In this document: positions 31,153 to 41,148 of the stretch, one piece after another
How the letters are laid out: the number at the start of each line of letters is the position of its first letter
How positions within the stretch are numbered: position 1 is the stretch's first letter
Assembly: GCF_022647665.1 (NCBI RefSeq)
Contig: NZ_CP071872.1
Span: 806,001-870,000 of the forward strand
Reading direction: 5' to 3'
Source: Streptomyces formicae
GTDB lineage: Bacteria; Actinomycetota; Actinomycetes; Streptomycetales; Streptomycetaceae
DNA: 64,000 nucleotides
Made by a program: the position numbers and the translations under genes
The notes under the pieces: generated by a model
What the model was told of the DNA's origin: nothing
Seen by the model: only the letters and a program-made list of their open reading frames with translations
The model's database searches: none

Positions 31153-32091
31153 CCTGCGCGCTGCCGCACGCCGCCGCTGGTTGTTCCACAGCCACTTCTG
31201 GACGAACAGCGTCAGCGTCCCCGCCAGGATGATGCCGAGCAGATTGAGCAGCAGCTGCTCGCTGGAGCCCCACGCCTGCTGGTACTCGCCGTAGCTGAAG
31301 GCCACCGCCGCGTTCGCCGCGGCCGGCACCGTCGTCACGGAGATCGCCACGCCGACCAGCGCGCCCGACTTGGCCGAGGTCAGCGAGAGGGTGCCGGCGA
31401 TGCCCGCGAGCACGGCGACGACGAACGAGAACGCGTCGGGGCGGTAGATGAAGTTGGTGTTGGGCCGCTCCGCCGCCAGCATCGAGCCCTCGAAGAGGCC
31501 GATCCCGTTCATGAAGTAGCTGAACGCCACCGTCACCAGCATCGCCACCGCGAAGCCGGCGATCAGCGCCACCAGCGAGCGCCACGCCAGCCGCGGCAGC
31601 CGCTGCACCACGGCGGTGCTGAAACCGGCGAGCGGGCCGAACTCCGGGCCGACGGCCATCGCGCCCACGATGAGGATCGCGTTGTCCAGCACCACACCGC
31701 ACGCGGCGATCATCGTCGCCAGTGTCAGGAACGCCAGGTAGGTGACGGAGAGCGTCGACTCCTCGTGGGTCGCGTCCGTCAGGTGCTCCCACAGCACCGC
31801 GTCCGCGCCCTCGCCCGGGGCGTCGTCCTCCGCCTTGTCGGCGCGGTGGGACAGCGACAGTTCGATGTTGTCGACGGCGATGGAGCCGTCCCGGTCCAGT
31901 CCGAGGTCCCGCAGACGGCCGATCAGCTCGTCGCCGGCCTCGCGTGCCACGTCGCAGAGCACCAGATCGCCCGACGGGTTGCGGGCGGCGCCCGGCATGA
32001 CGGCGAGATGGGTCGCGCCGACCGTCTTCTCGACGGTCCTGACGACCTCGTCCGTGCGGTCGGGCGGGACGATCAGGCGCAGGTGCAGCAC
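31141..32091 (-). CDS. DUF389 integral membrane protein
   Basis: A 316-residue membrane protein of the DUF389 (TIGR00341-like) family, function unknown. A cytoplasmic ferredoxin-like N-terminus (LHLRLIVPPDRTDEVVRTVE) precedes six hydrophobic segments from about residue 120. These include the family loop VGAMAVGPEFGPLAGF. The GTG at 32091 is chosen because GAGGAG sits eight bases upstream, overlapping the coaA stop. The two genes are probably translationally coupled. Confidence 0.88.
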   Translation of the reverse strand: MLHLRLIVPPDRTDEVVRTVEKTVGATHLAVMPGAARNPSGDLVLCDVAREAGDELIGRLRDLGLDRDGSIAVDNIELSLSHRADKAEDDAPGEGADAVLWEHLTDATHEESTLSVTYLAFLTLATMIAACGVVLDNAILIVGAMAVGPEFGPLAGFSTAVVQRLPRLAWRSLVALIAGFAVAMLVTVAFSYFMNGIGLFEGSMLAAERPNTNFIYRPDAFSFVVAVLAGIAGTLSLTSAKSGALVGVAISVTTVPAAANAAVAFSYGEYQQAWGSSEQLLLNLLGIILAGTLTLFVQKWLWNNQRRRAAARRSAH

Positions 32092-32101
32092 GCGGCGCTC
32101 C

Positions 32102-33094
32102 TCAGAGTTTGCGAAGGGACAGGCGCTGGACCTTGTGGTCGGGGCCCTTGCGCACGACCAGCGTGGCACGTCCCCGGGTGGGTGCGACGTTCTCCAGCAG
32201 ATTGACCCCGTTGATCGTGCGCCACATGGAGCGGGCGTACTCCAGCGCCTCCTCCTCCGACACCTGGGTGTACTTGCGGAAGTACGAGGACGGGTCCTGG
32301 AAGGCGGTCGCGCGCAGCTTGCGGAAGCGGTTGAGGTACCAGCGCTCGATGTCCTCGGGCCGCGCGTCGACGTACACGGAGAAGTCGAAGTAGTCGGCGA
32401 GCCCGACGCGGGTGCGGCCGTCCTTGCCGGGCAGGGCGGGCTGGAGGACGTTGAGGCCCTCGACGATCAGGATGTCCGGGCGGCGGACGGTGAGCCGCTC
32501 GCCGGGCACGATGTCGTAGATGAGGTGCGAGTAGACGGGCGCCGTGACCTCGTCCTTGCCCGCCTTGATGTCGGCGACGAAGCGGGTCAGCGCACGGCGG
32601 TCGTACGACTCGGGGAAGCCCTTCCGCGACATCAGGCCCCGCTCCTGGAGCTCCTTCATCGGGTAGAGGAAGCCGTCGGTGGTGACGAGCTCCACCCGCG
32701 GGTGCTCGGGCCACAGGGCGAGCAGCGCCTGCAGGAGGCGGGCGACGGTGGACTTGCCGACGGCGACGGAGCCCGCGACGCCTATGACGAAGGGCGTGCC
32801 GCGCTGGGTGCCGTGGCCGTTGCCGGCCTCGCCGAGGAAGGTGTTGAGCGCGCCCCGGAGGTTGGCGGTGGCGCCGACGTACAGATTGAGCAGCCGGGAG
32901 AGCGGCAGATAGATGTCCCGCACCTCGTCGAGGTCGATGACGTCGCCGAGGCCCCGCAACTGCTCGACCTCGGCGGCGGTGAGGGGCAGCGGGGTCCTGT
33001 CGCGGAGCGCGCTCCACTCCTCACGGGTGAGGTCGACGTACGGGGACGTCTCGGTCCTCTCGGTCCTGCGGCTTCGTGGCGGCGAAGTGATCAC
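32102..33094 (-). CDS. coaA: Pantothenate kinase, type I
   Basis: Catalyses the first step of coenzyme A synthesis. The 330-residue product has the P-loop [12 protein letters not shown] at about 105-116. [18 protein letters not shown] and IVEGLNVLQ are all conserved in type I enzymes. The GTG at 33094 gives a normal-length protein; the upstream open frame is antisense to glmS. It is divergent from glmS and followed by the DUF389 gene. Confidence 0.96.
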   Translation of the reverse strand: MITSPPRSRRTERTETSPYVDLTREEWSALRDRTPLPLTAAEVEQLRGLGDVIDLDEVRDIYLPLSRLLNLYVGATANLRGALNTFLGEAGNGHGTQRGTPFVIGVAGSVAVGKSTVARLLQALLALWPEHPRVELVTTDGFLYPMKELQERGLMSRKGFPESYDRRALTRFVADIKAGKDEVTAPVYSHLIYDIVPGERLTVRRPDILIVEGLNVLQPALPGKDGRTRVGLADYFDFSVYVDARPEDIERWYLNRFRKLRATAFQDPSSYFRKYTQVSEEEALEYARSMWRTINGVNLLENVAPTRGRATLVVRKGPDHKVQRLSLRKL

Positions 33095-33202
33095 ATGCTC
33101 ATTGTCGGTGCTGTCGGCGCGTCGTGGGGGGTGGGGTCGGTCACGCACGCCCGGTGCGCTCCGGTCCGGGCCGCCGCGCACGGTACGCCGTAGGCTGCCG
33201 CC

Positions 33203-35050
33203 ATGTGCGGAATCGTGGGATACGTGGGAGCGCAGTCCGCGCTCGATGTCGTCATCACCGGGCTCAAGCGGCTCGAATACCGGGGCTACGACTCGGCAGG
33301 TGTGGCCGTACTCGCCGACGGGGGGCTCGCCGCCGCCAAGAAGGCGGGCAAGCTGCTCAATCTGGAGAAGGAGCTCGTCGACCGGCCGCTGCCGAGCGGC
33401 TCGACGGGCATCGGGCACACCCGGTGGGCCACCCACGGCGCGCCCAACGACGCCAACGCGCATCCTCATCTGGACAACGCGGGTCGGGTCGCCGTCGTCC
33501 ACAACGGCATCATCGAGAACTTCGCCGACCTGCGGGCCGAGCTCGCCGAGCGCGGACACAGCCTCGACTCCGAGACCGACACCGAAGTGGTCGCCCATCT
33601 GCTGGCCGAGGCCCACTCCTCGTGCGGCGAACTCGCGGAGGCGATGCGGCTGGTGTCCCGGCGCCTCGAAGGCGCATTCACGCTGGTCGCGGTGCACGCG
33701 GACGAGCCGGACGTGGTCGTCGGCGCCCGCCGCAACTCGCCGCTCGTGGTGGGCGTCGGGGACGGTGAGGCGTTCCTGGCCTCGGACGTCGCCGCGTTCA
33801 TCGCATACACGCGCTCGGCGATCGAGCTCGGACAGGACCAGGTCGTCGAACTGCGGCGCGAGAGCGTCACGGTGACCGACTTCGACGGCGCGCCGGCCCA
33901 GGTGCGCTCGTACCACGTGGACTGGGACGCCTCCGCCGCCGAGAAGGGCGGCTACGACTACTTCATGCTCAAGGAGATCGCCGAGCAGCCGAAGGCGGTC
34001 GCCGACACACTCCTCGGGCGGATCGACGCGAGCGGGTCGCTGACCCTGGACGAGCTGCGGATCCCGCACGGGGTGCTCAGGGAGGCGCAGAAGGTCGTGA
34101 TCGTGGCGTGCGGTACGGCGTTCCACGCCGGGCTCATCGCCAAGTACGCCATCGAGCACTGGACGCGCATCCCCTGCGAGGTCGAGCTGGCCAGCGAGTT
34201 CCGCTACCGGGACCCGATTCTGGACCAGCGCACGCTCGTGATCGCGATCTCGCAGTCCGGCGAGACCATGGACACGCTGATGGCGCTGCGCCACGCGCGC
34301 GAGCAGGGCGCGAAGGTGCTGGCGATCTGCAACACCAACGGCTCGACGATCCCGCGCGAGTCCGACGCGGTGCTCTACACGCATGCGGGGCCGGAGGTCG
34401 CCGTCGCGTCGACCAAGGCGTTCCTGACCCAGCTGGTCGCCTGCTACCTGGTCGCCCTCTATCTGGGCCAGGTCCGGGGCACCAAGTGGGGCGACGAGAT
34501 CCGGGCCGTCATCCGCGACCTGTCGCAGATCGCGGGCGAGGTGGACCGGGTCCTGGAGACGATGGAGCCGGTCCGAGAGCTGGCCCGCTCGCTGTCCCGC
34601 AAGAACACGGTGCTGTTCCTGGGCCGGCACGTCGGCTACCCGGTCGCCCTGGAGGGCGCGCTGAAGCTCAAGGAGCTGGCGTACATGCACGCCGAGGGCT
34701 TCGCGGCGGGCGAGCTCAAGCACGGCCCGATCGCGCTCATCGAGAACGATCTGCCGGTGGTGATCGTCGTCCCGTCACCGCGCAGCCGGTCCGTTCTGCA
34801 CGACAAGATCGTGTCGAACATCCAGGAGATCCGTGCCCGGGGCGCCCGGACCATCGTGATCGCGGAGGAGGGCGACGAGGCGGTCGAGCCGTACGCGGAC
34901 CATCTCATCCGCATCCCGGCGACGCCGGCGCTGCTGCAACCGCTGGTGGCGACGGTCCCGTTGCAGGTGTTCGCGTGCGAGCTGGCGACGGCGCGGGGCA
35001 ACGAGGTGGACCAGCCGCGGAATCTGGCGAAGTCGGTCACCGTCGAATGA
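33203..35050 (+). CDS. glmS: Glucosamine-fructose-6-phosphate aminotransferase
   Basis: Makes glucosamine-6-phosphate from fructose-6-phosphate and glutamine. The 615-residue enzyme has the N-terminal Cys2 nucleophile (MCGIVGYVG), with GHTRWATHG and HNGIIEN in the glutaminase domain. Two SIS domains follow ([23 protein letters not shown]), and the C-terminal NLAKSVTVE is canonical. The stop overlaps the acpS start by four bases (ATGA). Confidence 0.97.
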   Translation: MCGIVGYVGAQSALDVVITGLKRLEYRGYDSAGVAVLADGGLAAAKKAGKLLNLEKELVDRPLPSGSTGIGHTRWATHGAPNDANAHPHLDNAGRVAVVHNGIIENFADLRAELAERGHSLDSETDTEVVAHLLAEAHSSCGELAEAMRLVSRRLEGAFTLVAVHADEPDVVVGARRNSPLVVGVGDGEAFLASDVAAFIAYTRSAIELGQDQVVELRRESVTVTDFDGAPAQVRSYHVDWDASAAEKGGYDYFMLKEIAEQPKAVADTLLGRIDASGSLTLDELRIPHGVLREAQKVVIVACGTAFHAGLIAKYAIEHWTRIPCEVELASEFRYRDPILDQRTLVIAISQSGETMDTLMALRHAREQGAKVLAICNTNGSTIPRESDAVLYTHAGPEVAVASTKAFLTQLVACYLVALYLGQVRGTKWGDEIRAVIRDLSQIAGEVDRVLETMEPVRELARSLSRKNTVLFLGRHVGYPVALEGALKLKELAYMHAEGFAAGELKHGPIALIENDLPVVIVVPSPRSRSVLHDKIVSNIQEIRARGARTIVIAEEGDEAVEPYADHLIRIPATPALLQPLVATVPLQVFACELATARGNEVDQPRNLAKSVTVE

Positions 35051-35415
35051 TCATCGGGGTGGGGATCGACGTGGCCGAGATCGACCGCTTCGACGACGCG
35101 CTGCGCCGGACGCCGGGTCTCGCGAAGCGCCTCTTCGTGGAGAGCGAACTCCTCCTGCCGAGCGGCGAGCGACGAGGTGTCGCCTCCCTCGCGGTCCGCT
35201 TCGCCGCGAAGGAGGCGGTCGCCAAGGCCCTCGGCGCGCCGTCCGGGCTCCACTGGACGGACTGCGAGGTCTACGTCGAGGACTCGGGCCGGCCGCGGCT
35301 GCGCGTGAGCGGGACGGTGGCGGCGGCGGCGGAGGCGCGGGGGGTGCGGTCGTGGCACGTGTCGCTGAGCCATGACGCGGGGGTGGCATCGGCGGTGGTG
35401 ATCGCGGAGGGCTGA
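35047..35415 (+). CDS. acpS: Holo-[acyl-carrier-protein] synthase
   Basis: Transfers phosphopantetheine from CoA to acyl carrier proteins. The 122-residue product starts [19 protein letters not shown]. It has [12 protein letters not shown] (metal and CoA site) and [14 protein letters not shown]. The ATGA overlap with glmS implies coupling. It may serve fatty-acid and polyketide carrier proteins. Confidence 0.96.
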   Translation: MIIGVGIDVAEIDRFDDALRRTPGLAKRLFVESELLLPSGERRGVASLAVRFAAKEAVAKALGAPSGLHWTDCEVYVEDSGRPRLRVSGTVAAAAEARGVRSWHVSLSHDAGVASAVVIAEG

Positions 35416-35566
35416 CGCCCACCACGGCGGTCGCCACGGGCCTCCTCGGGCTCTGCCCGGGTGCGGTGCGGTCGGGGGACGCCGGGCGCGGACCGGCCTT
35501 GGCCCGAGGGGCCGGACGGGCCCGACGGGGTGCGCGGGCGGCGGCCTCCGGGGGAGACTGCTGGGC

Positions 35567-37000
35567 ATGCGACTTGGGTACAGCGTCGAGACCGTACGGG
35601 CCGCCGAGGGCGAGTTGATGGCCCGGTTGCCGGAGGGCGCGCTCATGCAGCGGGCCGCCGCCGGGCTGGCCGCCGCGGCGGCGGGGCTGCTCGGGCGGGT
35701 GTACGGGGCCCGGGTCGTGCTGCTCGTCGGGAGCGGGGACAACGGGGGCGACGCGCTGTACGCCGGGGCCAGGCTCGTGCGGCGCGGCGCCGGGGTGAGC
35801 GCCGTCCTGATCACGCCCGGACGCGCCCACACCGCGGGCCTCGCGGCGCTGCTCAGGGCCGGGGGACGGGTCGCCGACGACCCGTACGAGGTGCTGGCCG
35901 CCGCGGACCTGGTCCTGGACGGCATCACGGGCATCGGCGGCCACGGCGGGCTGCGCCCCGACGCCGTACCGCTCGCCCGCGCGGCGCACGGCTCCGGTGC
36001 GGTGGTGCTCGCCGTCGACCTGCCGAGCGGCGTCGAGGCGGACACGGGCGAGGTCGGCGGCGAGGCGGTGCGGGCGGACGCGACCGTGACGTTCGGCGCG
36101 TACAAGACGGGGCTGCTGATCGACCCGGCGCGGGAGTACGCGGGGGCGGTGCGGCTCGTCGACATCGGTCTCGGGCCACACCTGCCGTCCGTGCCGGAGC
36201 TGGAGGCGCTGCAACACGCGGACGTGGCACACCTGTTGCCGGTGCCGGCCGCGGAGAGCGACAAGTACCGGCGCGGGGTGGTGGGCGTGGTCGCGGGCTC
36301 TGCCCGCTACCCCGGCGCCGCCGTGCTCGCCGTGGCGGGGGCGCTGCGCGGCGGCGCGGGGGCCGTGCGGTACGTGGGACCGGGCTCCGACGCCGTCATC
36401 GCCCGCTTCCCGGAGGCCCTGGTGCACGGCTGGCCCCCGTCGAAGGCGGGCCGGGTCCAGGCGTGGGTGGTCGGGCCGGGGCTCGGCGACAGCCCGGGCG
36501 TGGACGAGGTCCTGGACTCGGACGTACCGGTGCTGGTCGACGCGGACGGGCTCCGCGGGCTCGACCCGGCCGTGGTCCGGGCCCGCAGCGCCCCGACCCT
36601 GCTCACCCCGCACGCGGGGGAGGCGGCCGCGCTGCTCGGCGTCGCGCGCGAGGAGGTGGAGGGGACGCGGCTGGCCTCCGTACGGGCGCTGGCGGCCAAG
36701 TACGGCGCGACGGTGCTGCTCAAGGGCTCGACGACGCTCGTCGCCGACCCGGATCCGCGCCGGGCGGTCCGGGTGAACCCGACCGGCACCTCCTGGCTCG
36801 CCACCGCCGGGAGCGGCGATGTGCTGTCGGGCCTGACCGGTTCGCTGCTCGCGGCGGGCCTGGCGCCGCTCGACGCCGGGTCGGTGGGCGCCTACCTGCA
36901 CGGTCTGGCGGCCCGTCTGGTCTCGCGCGACGCCCCGGTGTCGGCCCATGACGTGGCGACGGCGCTCCCGCAGGCGTGGCGCGACACGACGACGCCTTGA
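35567..37000 (+). CDS. nnr: Bifunctional NAD(P)HX epimerase/dehydratase
   Basis: Repairs hydrated NADH and NADPH. The 477-residue product joins an epimerase domain (residues 1-215, with GSGDNGGDALYAGA and VDLPSGVEADTG) to an ADP-dependent dehydratase. In the latter, LTPHAGEAAALLG, LLKGSTTLVADP and the catalytic NPTGTSWLATAGSGDVLSG are seen. It follows acpS after 151 bases and precedes alr. Confidence 0.95.
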   Translation: MRLGYSVETVRAAEGELMARLPEGALMQRAAAGLAAAAAGLLGRVYGARVVLLVGSGDNGGDALYAGARLVRRGAGVSAVLITPGRAHTAGLAALLRAGGRVADDPYEVLAAADLVLDGITGIGGHGGLRPDAVPLARAAHGSGAVVLAVDLPSGVEADTGEVGGEAVRADATVTFGAYKTGLLIDPAREYAGAVRLVDIGLGPHLPSVPELEALQHADVAHLLPVPAAESDKYRRGVVGVVAGSARYPGAAVLAVAGALRGGAGAVRYVGPGSDAVIARFPEALVHGWPPSKAGRVQAWVVGPGLGDSPGVDEVLDSDVPVLVDADGLRGLDPAVVRARSAPTLLTPHAGEAAALLGVAREEVEGTRLASVRALAAKYGATVLLKGSTTLVADPDPRRAVRVNPTGTSWLATAGSGDVLSGLTGSLLAAGLAPLDAGSVGAYLHGLAARLVSRDAPVSAHDVATALPQAWRDTTTP

Positions 37001-37105
37001 CCGTCGTACGAATCCACGAAGCGCCACCCGTCACGCGGGTGACCAGGGCCACTCATGGTCGTTGCCGCGCAAACTCTGTCACAGGGCTCTGAGAGACTGA
37101 CAGCG

Positions 37106-38260
37106 ATGACTCAGAAAGCACCTTTTCGAGCCCGCGCCGAGATCGACCTCGCCGCGCTGCGCGCCAACGTCCGCGCACTGCGCGCGCGGGCGCCCCGCGC
37201 CGCCGTCATGGCCGTGGTGAAGTCGGACGCGTACGGCCACGGGATGGTGCCCTGTGCGAAGGCCGCGCTCGACGCGGGCGCCGCATGGCTCGGCACGGCG
37301 ACGCCCGAGGAGGCGCTCGCGCTGCGGGCGGCCGGGATCCGCAGCCGGGTGCTGTGCTGGCTGTGGACGCCCGGCGGGCCCTGGCGCGAGGCGATCGAGG
37401 CGGACCTGGACGTGTCGGTGAGCGACATGTGGGCGCTGCGCGAGGCCACCGACGCGGCCCGCGACGCCGGCCGGCGGGCCCGTGTCCAGCTCAAGGCCGA
37501 CACGGGCCTCGGGCGCGGCGGCTGCCAGCCCGCCGACTGGGCCGCTCTGGTCGCGGCCGCCCGCGCCGCCGAGGAGGCGGGCACGGTCAGGGTCACCGGC
37601 CTGTGGTCGCACTTCGCCTGCGCCGACGAGCCGGGGCACCCCTCCATCGCCGCCCAGTTGGCGGTCTTCAGGGATCTGGTGGCGTACGCCGAGAAGGAGG
37701 GCATCGAGCCCGAGGTCCGGCACATCGCCAACTCCCCGGCGACGCTGACCCTTCCGGAGAGCCATTTCGACCTGGTGCGCACGGGCATCGCCGTGTACGG
37801 GATCTCGCCCAGCCCCGAGCTGGGCAGCTCCGCCGACTTCGGCCTGCGGCCGGTGATGACGCTCAAGGCGGCGGTGGCGCTCGTGAAGCACGTCCCCGCG
37901 GGCCACGGGGTGAGCTACGGGCACCACTATGTGACGGACCGTGAGACGACCCTGGGGCTGGTCCCTGTCGGCTACGCGGACGGCATTCCGCGGCACGCCT
38001 CGGGCCGCGGCCCGGTGCTGGTCGGCGGCGCGTGGCGGCGGGTGGCCGGGCGGGTCGCCATGGACCAGTTCGTGGTCGACCTCGGCCCGGACGGCGCAGA
38101 GGAGGTCGGGGCGGGGGCCGAGGCCGTGCTGTTCGGCCCTGGCGACCGGGGCGAGCCGTCCGCCGAGGACTGGGCCGAGGCGGCGGACACGATCGCGTAC
38201 GAGATCGTGACCCGGATCGGGACGCGGGTCCCGCGCGTCTATATCGACGACGAGCAGTGA
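37106..38260 (+). CDS. alr: Alanine racemase
   Basis: A PLP enzyme making D-alanine for peptidoglycan. The 384-residue protein has the PLP lysine in VVKSDAYGHG (K39). The second-base tyrosine is in GHGVSYGHHYVTDRE, and GRVAMDQFVVDLG is in the C-terminal barrel. The ATG at 37106 gives the typical N-terminus; a start at 37055 would add 17 unconserved residues. Confidence 0.97.
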   Translation: MTQKAPFRARAEIDLAALRANVRALRARAPRAAVMAVVKSDAYGHGMVPCAKAALDAGAAWLGTATPEEALALRAAGIRSRVLCWLWTPGGPWREAIEADLDVSVSDMWALREATDAARDAGRRARVQLKADTGLGRGGCQPADWAALVAAARAAEEAGTVRVTGLWSHFACADEPGHPSIAAQLAVFRDLVAYAEKEGIEPEVRHIANSPATLTLPESHFDLVRTGIAVYGISPSPELGSSADFGLRPVMTLKAAVALVKHVPAGHGVSYGHHYVTDRETTLGLVPVGYADGIPRHASGRGPVLVGGAWRRVAGRVAMDQFVVDLGPDGAEEVGAGAEAVLFGPGDRGEPSAEDWAEAADTIAYEIVTRIGTRVPRVYIDDEQ

Positions 38261-38291
38261 CAGGACCGGCGAGAGCAGTGGGAGCGGCACG

Positions 38292-39524
38292 GTGAGCGAG
38301 AGCAGCGCGGGGGACGTGGCGGCGGCGGTGACCGACGCCGCCACGGGCAACTGGCGCCGGGCGGGCTTCGCCGGTGCCGCTATAGGGGTGATCGCCGCCG
38401 GTGCGGCGGCGGGTGTCGCGATAGAGCGGATGACCGTGGGCCGGGGGATGCGCCGCAAGGCCCGGCTCGCGCTGGACGCCTCCGGTCCGTACGGGTCGCT
38501 GCGCGGCGTCCCCGGCCGGGCCACGGCCGACGACGGCACGGCGCTGTACTACGAGACCGACGAGGTCGACCCCGAGGCGGGCGGCGCGGCGCCGCGCAGG
38601 CGCCGGCTCTTCGGCCGCAAGGCACCCGCGCCTGTCACCGTCGTCTTCAGCCACGGCTACTGCCTGAGCCAGGATTCCTGGCACTTCCAGCGGGCCGCCC
38701 TGCGCGGCCTGATCCGTACGGTCCACTGGGACCAGCGCAGCCACGGCCGCTCGGGCCGCGGGGCCGCCCAGTCGGGTCCTGAGGGGGTGCCGGTCTCCAT
38801 CGACCAGCTCGGCCGGGACCTGAAGGCGGTGATCGACGCGGCGGCGCCCGACGGCCCGCTGGTGCTGGTCGGCCATTCGATGGGCGGCATGACGGTGATG
38901 GCGCTGGCGGCGGCGTACCCGGAGCTGATCAGGGAGCGGGTCGTCGGCGTCGCCTTCGTCGGCACGTCGGCGGGCCGGCTCGGCGAGGTGAACTACGGCC
39001 TGCCGGTGGCGGGGGTGAACGTGGTGCGGCGGGTGCTGCCCGGCGTGCTGAAGGCGCTCGGCTCGCAGGCGGAGCTCGTCGAGCGGGGCCGCAGGGCCAC
39101 CGCCGATCTGTTCGCGGGCCTGATCAAGCGGTACTCGTTCAGCTCGAAGGACGTCGATCCCGCGGTGGCCCGCTTCGCGGAGCGGATGATCGAGGGGACC
39201 CCGATCGACGTGGTCGCCGAGTTCTATCCGGCCTTCCAGGAGCACGACAAGGCGGAAACCCTGGACGTCTTCCAGGAGGTCCCGGTGCTGGTCCTGGCCG
39301 GGGACAAGGACCTGGTCACGCCCAGCTCGCACAGCGAGGCGATCGCGGATCTGCTGCCCGACTCGGAGCTGGTGATCGTGCCGGACGCCGGGCATCTGGT
39401 GATGCTGGAGCACCCGGAGGTCGTCACGGACCGGCTGGCGGACCTGCTGGCCCGGGTCGGTGCGATGCCGGCAGCGGCTAACGTTGGCACGTATGGAAGC
39501 AGTACCGCAGAGCCCGGCGGCTGA
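38292..39524 (+). CDS. Alpha/beta hydrolase with N-terminal membrane helix
   Basis: A 410-residue hydrolase of unknown substrate. Residues 24-47 form a Gly/Ala-rich transmembrane helix (AGFAGAAIGVIAAGAAAGVA). The fold has VFSHGYCLSQDSW (oxyanion side) and GHSMGGMTVMALA with the nucleophile serine. DKDLVTP and DAGHLVMLEHPE supply the likely Asp and His. It starts at a GTG 31 bases after alr and overlaps tsaE by 32 bases, in an operon-like row. Confidence 0.88.
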   Translation: MSESSAGDVAAAVTDAATGNWRRAGFAGAAIGVIAAGAAAGVAIERMTVGRGMRRKARLALDASGPYGSLRGVPGRATADDGTALYYETDEVDPEAGGAAPRRRRLFGRKAPAPVTVVFSHGYCLSQDSWHFQRAALRGLIRTVHWDQRSHGRSGRGAAQSGPEGVPVSIDQLGRDLKAVIDAAAPDGPLVLVGHSMGGMTVMALAAAYPELIRERVVGVAFVGTSAGRLGEVNYGLPVAGVNVVRRVLPGVLKALGSQAELVERGRRATADLFAGLIKRYSFSSKDVDPAVARFAERMIEGTPIDVVAEFYPAFQEHDKAETLDVFQEVPVLVLAGDKDLVTPSSHSEAIADLLPDSELVIVPDAGHLVMLEHPEVVTDRLADLLARVGAMPAAANVGTYGSSTAEPGG

Positions 39525-40053
39525 GGCCGTCCCGCAGGCCCTCAGTGGCATGAGCGCCCCTGAGGCGAGCCGACAGCACAGCACCACCCTCACCTCCCCG
39601 GACCAGATGCAGGAGCTGGGCCGCAGGCTCGCGAAGCTGCTGCGGCCGGGCGATCTGGTCCTGCTCAGCGGTGAGCTCGGCGCGGGCAAGACGACGCTGG
39701 CGCGGGGGCTGGGGGAGGGCCTGGGCGTGCGCGGCGCCGTGACGTCGCCGACCTTCGTGATCGCCCGCGTCCACCCCTCGTTGACCGGTGGCCCGGCACT
39801 GGTGCACGTGGACGCGTACCGGCTGGGCGACGGGCTCGACGAGATGGAGGACCTGGACCTCGATGTCTCGCTGCCCGAGTCGATCGTGGTCGTGGAGTGG
39901 GGCGACGGCAAGGTCGAGGACCTCTCCGACGACCGGCTGCACGTGGTGATCCACCGCGTCGTGGGCAGCACGGACGACGAGCGGCGCACGGTGACCGTGA
40001 CGGGCGTGGGTGCCCGGTGGGCGGACGCGGGGCTCGGTGCACTCACGGCCTGA
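39493..40053 (+). CDS. tsaE: tRNA t6A biosynthesis ATPase TsaE
   Basis: TsaE drives turnover of the TsaB-TsaD complex that makes t6A37 in ANN-decoding tRNAs. The P-loop GELGAGKTTLARGLGEGLG lies mid-protein, followed by TSPTFVIARVH and HVDAYRL; VVVEWGD matches the family. Starting at 39493 gives 186 residues with a variable N-terminus. The ATG at 39550 (MSAPEAS) is an alternative without overlap. Partners tsaB and tsaD are 1-2.3 kb downstream. Confidence 0.94.
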   Translation: MEAVPQSPAAEAVPQALSGMSAPEASRQHSTTLTSPDQMQELGRRLAKLLRPGDLVLLSGELGAGKTTLARGLGEGLGVRGAVTSPTFVIARVHPSLTGGPALVHVDAYRLGDGLDEMEDLDLDVSLPESIVVVEWGDGKVEDLSDDRLHVVIHRVVGSTDDERRTVTVTGVGARWADAGLGALTA

Positions 40054-40157
40054 CCCACGAGGTGCGGTCCGACCTGCCGGGTGTGTGCGTTCCGACAAGA
40101 CGTCGGGAAAGTGTTGCATCGGCCGCCGTGCGCGTGGTCACATGGATACCGAGACCA

Positions 40158-40175
40158 GGTTAGGTGTACCTAACC
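40158..40175. promoter_or_regulatory. Palindrome resembling a DtxR-family half-site pair
   Basis: GGTTAGGT and ACCTAACC are perfect inverted 8-mers around a central GT. The left half with its flank (AGGTTAGG) equals half of the DmdR/DtxR iron box, but the right half is displaced by two bases compared with that consensus. It lies 31 bases before the small ORF at 40207, so it is a likely operator for that gene. Confidence 0.5.
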
Positions 40176-40206
40176 ATGCCTGCCCCCGGAGCACCAGGAG
40201 GCATCC

Positions 40207-40410
40207 ATGTCGGCGTCCGAGCACGAAGACCGGCCGCGGCAGCGGCCACGACCGCTGTCACCGTCCGCCTTCTCGATGCGGGATCTGCTGGCGTCGTGCG
40301 CAGCGGCGAGCGCGGTCTCCACTCCGCCGCGCGAGCGGGAGAGCGAGCGTGAGCGGGCCGACGCACCCGCCGTCGCCGGGAAGCAGGAGAAAGGGCGCGA
40401 GGCCGCGTAG
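40207..40410 (+). CDS. Small hypothetical protein
   Basis: A 67-residue protein, highly charged (many Arg and Glu). It has a short hydrophobic middle, SAFSMRDLLASCAAASAV, and no domain I recognise. A perfect AGGAGG is spaced five bases from the ATG and a palindromic operator candidate lies upstream, so translation is likely. The function is unknown. Confidence 0.7.
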   Translation: MSASEHEDRPRQRPRPLSPSAFSMRDLLASCAAASAVSTPPRERESERERADAPAVAGKQEKGREAA

Positions 40411-40448
40411 TCCGTTCGAGTGAACCGGTGCCGGGGGAGCGACGTCGC

Positions 40449-41012
40449 CTACGGGACGACGACGATCTTGGAGCCGATCGTCGCGAACGCCCACATCGCG
40501 TCGCCGTCCGCGGGCTTCATCCGCACGCCGCCCGTCCTGAGCTGCGGATCCGGCTCCGGCATCGAGCCGTCCACGGCGGAGCTGAACCCGATGTTCACGT
40601 TGTCGACGCTCGTGAACCGCACGACGTGCTCGATCCGCACCCCGTCCGACCCCGTGATCCGGCCGCTGCGCGATGTCACGGAGTACGTCCCGGGCCGCGG
40701 GTTCACGGTGCTCGGCATGACCTCGAAGGTCCGCGTGGTCTGCCCCGTCTCGTCCACCAGCCAGACCCGTCGGTCGGCCAGCGCGTAGACGACCCGCAGT
40801 CCCGCGCCGGAGCCCCGGGGCACGGCCAGCGGCTCCTTGCGCGGCTGGTCGGCGGCGCCCCCGGAGGGGCGGGCGGCGGGGGCGGTGGGCGCGGCGGCCG
40901 GCTCCTTGAGACCCGCCGGCACGTTCGCCGATGCCTGGTAGGCGAGGAAGGCGACCGCGGCGAGCGCCACCGCGGTGAGCCCGGCCACCGTCCCCGAGCT
41001 GCTCCTTGCCAC
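40449..41012 (-). CDS. L,D-transpeptidase-like protein lacking the catalytic cysteine
   Basis: A 187-residue protein with an N-terminal signal anchor (TVAGLTAVALAAVAFLAY, about 8-25), an Ala/Pro linker, and a domain resembling the YkuD L,D-transpeptidase fold. RRVWLVDETGQTTRTFEVMP and NPRPGTYSVTSRSG match the fold's early strands. Where active enzymes have a His-Gly stretch and SHGC[VI]R, this one has IGFSS (141-145) and LRTGGVRM (158-165). The catalytic Cys is therefore absent. It is probably a non-catalytic wall-binding or structural protein. The fold is inferred from motif spacing. Confidence 0.7.
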   Translation of the reverse strand: MARSSSGTVAGLTAVALAAVAFLAYQASANVPAGLKEPAAAPTAPAARPSGGAADQPRKEPLAVPRGSGAGLRVVYALADRRVWLVDETGQTTRTFEVMPSTVNPRPGTYSVTSRSGRITGSDGVRIEHVVRFTSVDNVNIGFSSAVDGSMPEPDPQLRTGGVRMKPADGDAMWAFATIGSKIVVVP

Positions 41013-41148
41013 CGTGGTGCCCCTCTCTCCTGCGTGCCCGACAGGCGTTCGTGCCTACCTCGACGGTGACGGTAGCAGCAGGGCGGGGCCCGTTCGGGAC
41101 GCCGGTACGGGACACCGTGCCCCGCCGCCGTGGCCGTAGGCTGTTTGC

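Noticed and set aside
33095..34723. Long N-terminal extension of coaA
   Set aside because: The extension lies antisense to glmS and has no conserved sequence; the GTG at 33094 gives a normal type I enzyme.
40164..40352. 62-codon ORF overlapping the palindrome at 40.16 kb
   Set aside because: It starts inside the operator candidate with no RBS, whereas the overlapping frame at 40207 has a perfect AGGAGG.
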